Assembly (NCBI RefSeq): GCF_019578655.1
Contig: NC_063264.1
Location: forward strand, 24,761,688 to 24,825,687
Length of the DNA: 64,000 nucleotides
Direction of reading: 5' to 3'
DNA from: Ricinus communis
Taxonomy: Eukaryota > Streptophyta > Magnoliopsida > Malpighiales > Euphorbiaceae
Shown here: piece by piece, positions 9,646-19,564 of the stretch
How positions within the stretch are numbered: the stretch's first letter is position 1
Layout: the number at the start of each line of letters is the position of its first letter
Position numbers and translations under genes: made by a program
The notes under the pieces: model-generated
What the model saw: the letters and a program-made list of their open reading frames with translations, nothing else
Database searches by the model: none
What the model was told of the DNA's origin: nothing

Positions 9646-12600
9646 ACCCTTGATGAACAAGAAGATACCCTCATTCAAAATCTTGTTTAATACCATAAAC
9701 AAGACAAAGCTATAAGAATACTATTAAGATAACTTTCTTATTAGCCTTCTCTCCCACATTCTGTAGCTAAAGCGCTCGGAATCTCTAGTTGTTCTGTGAG
9801 TTTTGAGATTGAGTGAGATTTAGGTTAGAATGAGAAAGAAAACATGAAAGAAAAAAAATGAAAACTGAGACGTTAGAATATGAATGGATTAATGGACGAA
9901 GAAGGTAAAAGAGAAGTGGGTGTGATAAGTATTAACAAATTTGATAAAAGATAGCTCTTATATAATAGAAGTTGATTGAGTATAATTCAAAGAATCAGCC
10001 TTGAGTTGCTAACTAATTCCCTACAAGAACTCTTTCTCCTTTGACAACTCCACTAGTTTAACGGATCTTTTGTTCTTATTTTTATGCATGTTTTTTTCTT
10101 TCTTTTTATTCCCCATAACGGTAATAATAAATAGGACTCATTTTGAATTTTATAGTCAAATAAAATAAAATAAAATACCATGTAAATGAGGTCTCCTTCT
10201 TTATCTTTATCTTGACACAAAAATAACCCTAAGAAGTAGCAAATCTTTAACTCTCCTATTCAGAGCCGAAGGCAACTCTCTTAGTTCACTGCCATTCAAG
10301 ACCCATGAATGACAAGTAACAGAAAGTGAATAAAAATATTGGATTCACAAGATGGGCAAAGATGTGTGAAGTACTTTAAACAGAGTTCTTTGAGATGACA
10401 ATTTAATTTATTGGTTATTATACATATATATATATATTATATAATTTATTTTTAATTATAATTAATTAATTGGTATCATTTTAATTATATGTCCTATTAA
10501 TTTAGATTTTTTGTGAAATTATATATAATTTTTAATTTTTTATATAAATCAAAATTATATAAGTAAATCTCATGTCAAGTATTATTGATTAAATTACAAA
10601 GATTAATAAAAGTTTGTAACCAATTAAAGTAATGTACTTTGATGGTCAATAACTAAGTAGTACATATTGTTTATTTCAGCTCATTTCTACTTAGAATTTG
10701 AGATATGTTCATTGTCTAGCTTTGAGGTACTAGTTGTAGGTGTGGTTTTCCATCACTTAAGACCTTGTTTTGGGTGGTTTTCCCTCTTTTATTAATAAAA
10801 ACCTTTCTTGATTATATAAAAAAAATCAAATACTATATGTAGTTGGTTAATTTAATATTAAATTATATTAATAAATTATTTTTAAAATAATATAAATTGT
10901 TATAAATTTATATGATATTATATACCTACATGATCCTTATTTTGAACACCTCATTGTTTGGAATGAATATTTATCTATTCATCTCCCTTCATTTCACCAT
11001 TTGAACATCGCTTCAATGAATTATTATTTTTTTTACTATTGAATTGTAGTAAATTTGTAAAATTTCTTCTTCCTTTTTTACTTTTGACTATGTTAGTCAT
11101 ATTCTATAAGCCTATTTTCTCTGTTGCCACATGGGTAAATCTAGATTGGGATATTTTCAATATATTTTACCTGATACTATATATATATATATGTATACGA
11201 CTTGACTGTAAATAAAAGAAACCTAATTAAAATAATTAATTCTTTTCTTCTTGACACGTGTGCCTATATTTTGACTGATAAAATTTTTATTTTAATACGT
11301 ATATTTATTTTAATACATACAAAATTTAATTATTATATATATTATCATTATTCAGTAAAAGAATAGTTTATCATTCATAGATAAGAAAATACGATATATT
11401 TTATTAGAATTTCTATGAACAGATAGACTCATAATATGACAAGTAAATTCGATATAAATATAAATTCAATATTAACTATATATATCCTATAAATTAGGAT
11501 AAGATTTATTTTCTTCTATCTGCCTCGAGAAGAGATTCCAATCTTGCCATATAACAAGTGTTATTGATGTGGAACACATTTTATTTATCTAACACATTTT
11601 TATCTTTTATTATGTAAGTGATATATGAATAAAGCTAATGATGATATAAATATTAATGTAGTATACTATGAACAATTCTATTAAAATCAAATTTAAAATT
11701 AATTGAAGAAAAATTTAAATGTCAAGATTATTAATTTATCCAAATAAATTATAATAATCTTTTCGCAGGAATTAAAGCATCATTTGCTCTTTAGTTCATC
11801 TCATCTCCAACAATGACTATCGCATTATGAAATATTCAACATCTAATATAGCCATCAATCATATGTCCCATTTTATTCTTACTTGATTCTATTTTATTGT
11901 TGCTGCTGCTTGTTATTATTATAAAGCTAAGGTCATATATTAATATTTATCTTCAAAATTAGTCATATTCTTAACTTCTTTGATAACTATTTACATTATC
12001 AATTTTTTTAATAGCTCTATGATATCATTTATTGATAAGTTTCTTCTTTTTTATTTATATAAATTGTTAACACAAAAGATATTCCAGCCGCACCTTTCTT
12101 CTTTTTCTCTTATTTTTTCTTTTATTTTATCAAAATTTTATTTTTTTCTTCCACCGCTGATCACTTTTAAATCAGTGGTGATCAATTTTTCTTTCTTTTT
12201 TTTGTTATTAATTAGTTTTAATAAATAAATATTAGTATTTTTTAAGGAGTTTTACAGTCCTATATTATACGGTATTGAGTTCTCTTTTTATAGGAGTTTT
12301 ATGTTTCTCCACTACGGGGGTGTTGAGTTCTCCTTTCATGAGAGTAGTAAAGAAAAAAGAGATTAAATTTAATATTTAAATAGTTGGACTCGTCAAAAGA
12401 TATACATAAAATCGATATGTAGCTTAATGCCACTGAGTGGGACGTTCATAACATGTTCTTGTTAATTCTTATTAATTGAATATTTATATCTTTTCTAGAA
12501 AAATAAATAAAATATGAATATCTACAAACTTAAATATAAAAGTTGCCCAAGTTAATTTCTTTCATACATCTTTTTCTTAATTTATTATTGATGTCATTTT

Positions 12601-13054
12601 AGTATATTATTTTAATTCTTATTTATCACATTGATATTAAATTAAACATATAAATAATATTAAAAATATAATTTTATTGGTAAATAGTTAAAATAGTATT
12701 TCATAGAATTAGAGATCATTGTATAATTAATCAAAAAAATTAATTTATTAGCTGATACAATATCAAAAATATAATTACGATTTTCAAGAATTAGAATCCT
12801 TATTAATTTAAAATCCTAAGAATTAGACTTCTAATATTAGATTTGTATTAAATGAGTTATTAATTATAAATATTAAATACTATTAAATTAATAAATTATC
12901 AAATTAAATAAATATATTAAAGAATTAATAAGACTCTATTAATAGATTTATTTATCCCTTTTTTTACATTTTTATATATATTACGATATAAAATAATTGA
13001 CTATAAAAAAAAAAAAAAAAAAAAAACGTAAAAGAAACTGATACTGCTAAAGTT
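9646..13054. other. Intergenic DNA with repeat debris
   Basis: No gene seen. At 12246-12345 the phrase GGAGTTTTA..GAGTTCTC occurs twice in imperfect copies. 12640-12950 resembles the AT-rich body of the local Helitron family. A poly-A run lies at 13004-13026. 11560-11640 shares a phrase (AACACATTTTTATCTTTTAT) with 17158-17180. Confidence 0.5.
11245..11345 (+). mobile_element. Short fragment of the local Helitron family
   Basis: The stretch with TTGACACGTGTGCC and AAATTTTTATTTTAATACG parallels the 5' part of the 1862-2478 copy (GATACACATAC, AAATTTTTATTTTGATA). Only about 100 bp can be aligned by eye. Confidence 0.35.
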
Positions 13055-13275
13055 ACTATGGAATTTGCCCTATTTGGAGTTAAGTGAAATAGAACTAACA
13101 ATAGACACTAAAGCTATTTTGTAAGTTTTTACACACTTTCACTTACAATTAGTGGGATTTATATTATATATTATTCCAAATTCCTGATGGAAAGAGGCCA
13201 AGTTGTCACTCTCCTAACCAAACAAAACATAAAAACCCCTTATACATGTGTATAAAAATGTAACAAAAAGTTTGT
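13055..13275 (+). repeat. Direct repeat cassette, copy 1
   Basis: Holds the ordered blocks TTTGCCCTATTTGG, AAGTGAAATAGA, GCCAAGTTGTCACTCTCC and CTTATACATGTGTATAAAAA that recur in order at 14867-15110. A poly-A run at 13301-13322 follows. Confidence 0.8.
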
Positions 13276-13499
13276 AAGGAATAGATAGAAGAAGAGAAAC
13301 AAAAAAAAAAAAAAAAAAAAAAGAAAAAGAAAAGGGGAAAGAGATGAAGATGAAAGCTTTTTCTAAATCTTGTTTGGTGAGGGCTTCATTTAACCTAAAT
13401 TAGTTTAAAGCACTTAAAACTATCACATTTTTAAAGTTTAGACAATTGATTTAAAAATATAAATAAAAAAGTTTATATAATTATTTCAATAATAGAAAA

Positions 13500-13620
13500 T
13501 GACATTCTTAGTGAGTCAGTGGCCATTTACTATATATATATATATTATTCCAAAATCCCAATATAGAGAAGCTAAGTTGTCAACCTCCTAACCAAACAAA
13601 ACGTAAAACTTTTTATCTGA
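13500..13620 (+). repeat. Direct repeat cassette, partial copy 2
   Basis: Contains ATTATTCCAAAATCCC, GAGAAGCTAAGTTGTCAAC and CTCCTAACCAAACAAAAC, the second half of the cassette. The phrase ATTCTTAGTGA that opens it recurs at about 13850 without the rest. Confidence 0.75.
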
Positions 13621-14866
13621 ATATTTATATACTAGTGATGTCGTAGATTAAATCTATCAAAAGAATTCTTTTAAAATTTTACTTAATCGATGCTTCAGTA
13701 AATTTAAATTGGCCAAAAATACTTAAAAATATTATTTTCTTAAAATGAAGATACTTAATTGGAAGAATAGAATATTCAAAAATTAAAATAGTAGAAATCC
13801 AAAAGCTAAACACTGTTTATATAATTATTTCAACAATGCAAACTGATATTCTTAGTGAACTAAAGGCTCTTTATACTATAATATATATATAATAGTGTGA
13901 AGGAAGGAGGGCATGTAAGCAAAAGTATCTTATTTAATTCATTGAGTTATTTATTAATGAAATATTTCTTTAAGAAAACAGAAATATAAATTTTAAAAGT
14001 AGAATTCCAGTTATATAGAAAAATTATGAAATATATTATCTTTAATTGGATTTAAATTAAAATAAATATATAACACCTATATCAGGATTAGATTAATAGA
14101 AGAGTTCAATTATTAATATTCATGTACATCGAACATGCGTGAAAAATTATTTATTTATTTATTTGATTTTTAATGATAAATAACAAAATAAAATATTTTA
14201 AAATAAAAAAACCACAGTAATTAGTATTAAGCTTTAATACTAATTTCAAAATAATCGACATAATTAAAAATAAAAACTTCATAAGATCTTTATAATAATT
14301 TGGATAATCTTTTTCCATTTTAAAAATTCTTGAAACATAAATTATCAAGCTTTCATTTAATTATACTCATCCTTAACAGTGATAATGATTTAAATATATT
14401 TTAGATATCTAATCTAAATATAATATTAGAATTAAAAGGTTTAATTTTATAATTTTTTAAAAAGTAAGGAAAAAAAGAATAGTTCATACCGGAAAATATT
14501 TGCTATATTCTACTTTATTAAAAGAAAATATTTCTATTATTGTATAAATATTAATTATATTAATATGCTTTTAGAACATACGTGGATCATATTATTTATT
14601 GATAGTTATACATATAATTAGTATAAATTTCATAAATCATAAATAAGCTCATTTAAAGATGAAACTTTTATAGAAAAAAGATTTTGTCATTATATTAACA
14701 CTAGAAATATTTATAATGATAAATGTAAAAATATATATCATTATTTCTTAAATTATAACGAGTCAAATAATTAATATTCATCTGTAATACACGGGAGTAA
14801 AAAAAACTAATATATATAAAAAATCGAATGCCTATAACAAAAAAGAGAAAGAAAACCTTACTAATA

Positions 14867-15110
14867 TTGGTAATTTAAGTTACTATTGGATTTACCCTAT
14901 TTGGAAAGTTAAGTGAAATAGAGCTAACATTTGTAAGTTTTAACACACTTAACTTACACTACAAGAAATTAGTTAGTGAGATTTATATTATATATATATA
15001 TAATTCCAAAATCCTGATGGAGAGAAGCCAAGTTGTCACCCTCCTAACCATATAAAACATAAAAACCTCTTATACATGTGTATAAAAATGTACCCAATTA
15101 ATGTAACAAA
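14867..15110 (+). repeat. Direct repeat cassette, copy 3 upstream of the RAV gene
   Basis: About 240 bp matching copy 1 in block order: TTTACCCTATTTGG, AAGTGAAATAGAGC, GCCAAGTTGTCACCCTCC, CTTATACATGTGTATAAAAA. It has an extra CACTACAAGAAATTAG at 14959, which looks like a CACTA terminus but sits inside the repeat. It ends some 500 bp before the RAV start codon. Confidence 0.8.
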
Positions 15111-15470
15111 ACAATAATGTACCCTAAAACAGACTAAAACTATACAGAGTTTTCAATATCAAATATGCAATAGCTGATTATATACTAAATTAAGACATGC
15201 ATGGCTTTTTCAAATTTGTTCTAACTTACTAACTATTTCTAATGGAAATCATAAAAAAGATTTTGTTTCAATTATTAAAATTTTCTTCTCCAAACAAAAA
15301 ATTGCTTCATTTTTACTGGAATACAAAATTTCTAGTGAGAATAACTTTTCTTGAATTTGCTGTAAATGCACCTAACTCAGTTTCATTTCTTGAACACTCT
15401 CCACCTTCCAAATAGAACTCTATGCCATTTTCATGCAACAGAATCCATAATTTACTTCATTTGTCCAGAT

Positions 15471-15480
15471 GTATATTAAA
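15471..15480 (+). promoter_or_regulatory. Possible TATA box of the RAV gene
   Basis: GTATATTAAA, followed about 30 bp later by a C/T-rich leader (TTCTCTTCTTCTTTTC) and then the start codon at 15638. AT-rich surroundings make this a weak call. Confidence 0.3.
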
Positions 15481-15637
15481 TTTTTTGTGGTATATTATTT
15501 TTATTCTCTTCTTCTTTTCTTCTTCTTCATCAATCATCAGCATTTGTCTTCTCCTGAAGCTTAATTTTCTGAGTTATTTTGTCATCTCCCTGGTACCATT
15601 TAGTGAACTATACTGATTGTTTTTCCTTGGAGATTGA

Positions 15638-16762
15638 ATGGAAGAAGAGGCATCAACAAGCACGCTTTCTAATGCAAAGAATGAAAATGGAACTGCAGAA
15701 GTTTCAGATTCTTTCGACAGCCATTGTCATCCGTTTCCAGCAAACAAACGTCCGAGACTCGGGAACAATATTGGTGCAGCCAATTTAGCCAAATTCAAAG
15801 GGGTTGTTCCGCAGCAAAATGGACATTGGGGTGCACAGATATATGCAAATCATCAAAGGATTTGGTTAGGAACATTTAAGTCAGAGAAAGAAGCAGCAAT
15901 GGCTTATGATAGCGCAGCAATCAAGCTACGTAGTGGGGATTCACATAGGAATTTTCCATGGACAGATAAGAACATTCCGGAGCCTGATTTCCAAACCCAG
16001 TACAGCACAGAAGCAATTTTGAACATGATCAGAGATGGATCTTATCAACCGAAATTCGCTGATTTTCTTAGGACACAATCAGGAAGACAAGAACAAGCTG
16101 GTGCAAGTTTTAATAATCAAACAAAAGTGCCTGGTAGTGATCATGGGCAGTTCTCATGCATACAGCTTTTCCAAAAGGAACTAACACCAAGCGATGTAGG
16201 TAAGCTTAATAGACTTGTAATACCTAAAAAATTTGCAGTCAAGTATTTTCCTTATATAAGTGGAAATGGGGAAGAAGAAGGAGAAGAAGAAGAAGAAAAG
16301 GTGGTGGGAGCTCCAAGTGTATTAGATGATATAGAACTTGTATTTTATGACAGGTTAATGAAATGCTGGAAGTTTAGGTATTGTTATTGGAGAAGTAGCA
16401 AAAGTTTTGTATTTACAAGGGGTTGGAATAGGTTTGTGAAGGAAAAAAATTTGAAGGAAAAGGATATTATTACATTTTATGCATGTGCATCTCCAGATAA
16501 TAGGGTGCAAGAAGGTCAGAATTTTTCATTAATTGACATAAGTTATAGCAATGGACAAGTTGTGGTTGATGGGAATAACCAGATGGAGGAGATGCAAAAG
16601 GAACTTGAATTGAGATTGGGACACACTATTAGAAGAAGATTACAGAAAGATGATCGTGTGAAAGAGATTAATGGGTTGAAAGAATTAGAATCAAAAAATA
16701 ATAATAATAATAATAAAATGAAAGGAAAAGGGTTGAGGCTTTTTGGTGTGAGGATCGACTGA
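15638..16762 (+). CDS. RAV-family transcription factor (AP2 + B3 domains)
   Basis: A single exon of 374 aa, normal for this intronless plant family. A basic patch NKRPRL (36-41) is a likely nuclear signal. The AP2 domain is about 51-108 (FKGVV, GHWGAQIYA, RIWLGTF, AAMAYDSAAIKLRG-type end, NFPW). The B3 domain is about 176-285 (LFQKELTPSDVGKLNRLVIPK, cut here by one residue limit: LFQKELTPSDVG then KLNRLVIPK; later WKFRYCYW, SFVFTRGW, FVKEKNL). A Glu-rich insert (209-221, from GAA/GAG repeats) interrupts B3, and a run of six Asn (354-359, AAT repeats) precedes the C-terminus. RLFGV at 367-371 is the known B3 repression motif, so the protein probably binds CAACA/CACCTG-type bipartite sites and represses. 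The wording of both domains fits the At1g51120/At1g50680 branch rather than TEM1/RAV1. The start is the first in-frame ATG after a C/T-rich leader. Confidence 0.95.
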   Translation: MEEEASTSTLSNAKNENGTAEVSDSFDSHCHPFPANKRPRLGNNIGAANLAKFKGVVPQQNGHWGAQIYANHQRIWLGTFKSEKEAAMAYDSAAIKLRSGDSHRNFPWTDKNIPEPDFQTQYSTEAILNMIRDGSYQPKFADFLRTQSGRQEQAGASFNNQTKVPGSDHGQFSCIQLFQKELTPSDVGKLNRLVIPKKFAVKYFPYISGNGEEEGEEEEEKVVGAPSVLDDIELVFYDRLMKCWKFRYCYWRSSKSFVFTRGWNRFVKEKNLKEKDIITFYACASPDNRVQEGQNFSLIDISYSNGQVVVDGNNQMEEMQKELELRLGHTIRRRLQKDDRVKEINGLKELESKNNNNNNKMKGKGLRLFGVRID

Positions 16763-16844
16763 CATATAGAAATGCATGAGTAAGATGCATGAAAAGGTGT
16801 AAGCTTGGAATTCTATTGGAAATTTGAGTTAAAGAAAAAAAGGG

Positions 16845-16985
16845 CTTCTGATCCTGTGAAAATGGAATCAAGAAAAAAAGAAAGATGGGTCATTTACAAG
16901 GATCGATTGTAGAATAATAATGGAAAAGGAGTGTACCAATTTGAGCTTTAGTGGCTTTCTTGGTCACCATCACAAGGAGGTTTTC
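16845..16985 (+). repeat. RAV 3'-flank duplication, copy 1
   Basis: Contains CTGATCCTGTGA, then GAAAAAAAG-rich DNA, then AAAAGGAGTGTACC, TTTGAGCTT and GTGGCTTT. The same order returns at 17605-17760. Confidence 0.6.
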
Positions 16986-17604
16986 TGCCGTCAGCCTTTA
17001 ATAATTCAAGGAATAGTTTATAGTGGCATCAATGAATTATTTAGGGGACTTGAAGTTGGACCAATTGTTCAACTTTAAGTAAGTGTTAATTGTTTAACAA
17101 ATTGCTACATATATATATATATTACATTATTAGTGAAATTAAGTATATTTATATAACACGTTTTTATCTTTCATTATGTAAGTGATATATCAATAAGTAT
17201 ATTAGACATGTTGTCCTTATTCCAACTCCAATGACTAAGTGATTCCTTTCCTTAGTCCTTTCCAATGACTAATTTACTCCAATGACTTTATATGGGACTC
17301 TAAAAGTTATTCCTTTCCTTCTAGCTCGGAATAAGACAGCCAGGATTTCTCATATTTGAGTCCAACTAGGATTTGTATTGAGTGAAGTTTTCAACTTATT
17401 GGACATGGTTTGCTCGGCACATCTTAATCGGTCATCAATGGTAATAGCATAGAGGGAAAGGGTTTCAATATTTGGATCTTTTCAGTGTGCACATTGAGAG
17501 ATTAGTGAGGTAAAAGATTTCATTTAGATTTTACCATAGATTGTGACTTAAACAAAATAAAAAAAGAAAAAAGAAAAAAGAAAGAACAAACAAGGTAATT
17601 CAAG

Positions 17605-17760
17605 AGCTGATCCTGTGAGAAACAAAACATTTTCTTTTTTCTTTTTAAGAGAAAAAAAAAAAAGGACCATTCACATAGACCAATATGTAAAAGGAATGGA
17701 GCATTTTGAGCTTTGTTGGCTTTTATAGTTGCTAATTTGTGCCATCACATTCAGGTCTCA
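17605..17760 (+). repeat. RAV 3'-flank duplication, copy 2
   Basis: CTGATCCTGTGAGAA, an A/G-rich run, CATTCACATAGACC, AAAAGGAATGGAGC, TTTTGAGCTTTG, TTGGCTTTTAT and CCATCACATT follow the order of copy 1 with clear divergence. A further phrase, TGCCATCACATTCAGGTCTCAA, is echoed at 17814-17834 (ACCATCACTTTGAGGTCTCA). Confidence 0.55.
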
Positions 17761-17830
17761 AGTAACACTCACTCCCTCAGCCTTGAGCCTTCTATAATGA
17801 GTTACTAATTTGTACCATCACTTTGAGGTC

Positions 17831-18780
17831 TCAAATATCCTGCTATAGTTAATTGTATAAAAATAATCACTAAAAAAAATTGAAAATAATTAATTAAATA
17901 TTTTTAATTTCTTATTATAATAATAGGAATAAAAAATAAATAATTAAATTTTAATTTCTTTCATACATTAAAATCTATTTATACTATATTTGGTTTAAAT
18001 CTTTAAAAGAAAATTATTTTATTTGAGAAAAAGATAAGAGAGAAATAAAATAGATATTTTTGTGGCATGAATATATTGATTTAATAATATATAATTCATT
18101 TAAAAATTCTACCTATTTTGTGAGAATTTAGTTTAGCTATAATAATCCCACCCAAATTTAATTATGTTTAATAATAAATTAACTTTCATTTTATTTAAAA
18201 TATATAAATTTTAGATTCACAATTGAATTTCATATAGTTTATGGATTTCAACCAAACACTCTATTATCATAAACTGAACTGAAATGTAATAAATTTCAGC
18301 TTCTACAAAGAAAAAAAGGGAATCAATCCCCTTCTAATAGAAGGCTTCTATTCCCTTCTCCCCTAAAATTTTTTAATAATTAAACACAATTAAAATTAAT
18401 TTTATTTCTAACATAAAATTAGAGATTTTTTAACTAAATATAGCAATGGGTAGTTCAATTTGTAGCATACATCTCTTTAATTTTGAGTTGATTTGTAATT
18501 TTGTAGGTAAAACTGCTTTTGATGAAAAAAAATTATATATTTTTTGAATTCTAAATTTGCTTTTAGAAAAAAGTAGATGAATTATTTTTTAGAAATTCTA
18601 AAAAATACCCTATTAAAATAAAAGAATTCTAGATCTACATTTTTAACATTAAACAGCAATGTGCCAAATACCCTTTTTAAATGCACAACAAATACCTTTC
18701 TAAATGCACAGCAAATGATATTTTATGATAGGCCTATTAGTGCTTTTAACCTAATATCTTAACTAGAATAAAATCAAACA
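17831..18780. other. AT-rich intergenic DNA
   Basis: Long A/T runs with no coding frame. Near 18660-18715 the phrase AAATACCCTTTTTAAATGCA is followed by a near repeat (AAATACCTTTCTAAATGCA). Confidence 0.5.
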
Positions 18781-19049
18781 TCACTCTTTTCTATTTCATT
18801 TTAAACAAATCGATCATAGGGTTTCTATCTCTTCTCCCAATTCTTTAGCAGACTCAAAATATCAGATGATTTGGGTTAGGTTTTTTTTGCTGTAATTAAA
18901 AGTGATTTGTTATGGTTTTGGTTCTCTAAAATTTAATTTCTTTCTTCTCGCCTTTATTAGTTGTCATTTGTTAGGGTTTGGTCTATTGAGGACTAGAAAT
19001 TTTCTCAATTAAGTGGTCTTTGAGAAGAAATCAATTGATGGATTTTGCG

Positions 19050-19560
19050 CCATGTGTTCGATGAACGAATCTTCTACTAATTCAAGTAACAAGAGGCCGA
19101 GATTTTATGCGAAGCACAATGTTGACTTTCATTGTTAAACCTCATGAACTTGGCTAAACCCTAATAAGAGGTTCTTTCGACGACTATTTTGGGAGGAAAA
19201 TTGAGATTATCTTTTATTATGTTATATATTTATTATGAACGAGTAGTGATCGAAGGAAGAAATTTTCTATTTTTCAAGAAGGCATATGCCATATATTTGA
19301 ATGATTGGATCTTAAGAGTCTCACAGGAGATAAAAATAGTCTTTGATATACTTTATTAGTAGACTGATACTAATAAGCAGCTCTTATTTGAGAAAGAGTG
19401 CAAAGCACCGGTTGAAAGTGTGAGAAAAACTTGTAAAGGAGGAGCAAAATATTCAACCATTGAAGGAAAAAAGATTGTTGCTAATTCAAGACATTAAAAG
19501 ATTACAAAAAGAAATTGATTGGCAGAGAATCAAGAGATAGAAAATATTTTATTGTAATTT
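19050..19560 (+). pseudogene. Broken gene resembling a GRF-type zinc-finger protein with coiled coil
   Basis: A short open start (MCSMNESSTNSSNKRPRF, ATG near 19052) runs into a stop after about 28 codons. In a shifted frame NPNKRFFRRLFWEEN resembles the NxGRRFxGCxxW core of plant GRF zinc fingers, but the cysteines are lost. Farther on, after several stops, a frame reads as a Leu/Lys/Glu-rich segment (LKEKRLLLIQDIKRLQKEI) like the coiled coil that ends such proteins. The order Ser-rich start, finger, coiled coil fits the family. No single frame is intact. This is inference from weak similarity. Confidence 0.35.
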
Positions 19561-19564
19561 ATTG

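Noticed and set aside
11980..12228. 82-codon plus frame
   Set aside because: Phe/Leu/Ile-rich translation of T-rich DNA; no domain, no neighbour support.
14959..14975. CACTACAAGAAATTAG as a CACTA transposon end
   Set aside because: Lies inside a repeat cassette whose other copy lacks it; no partner terminus in range.
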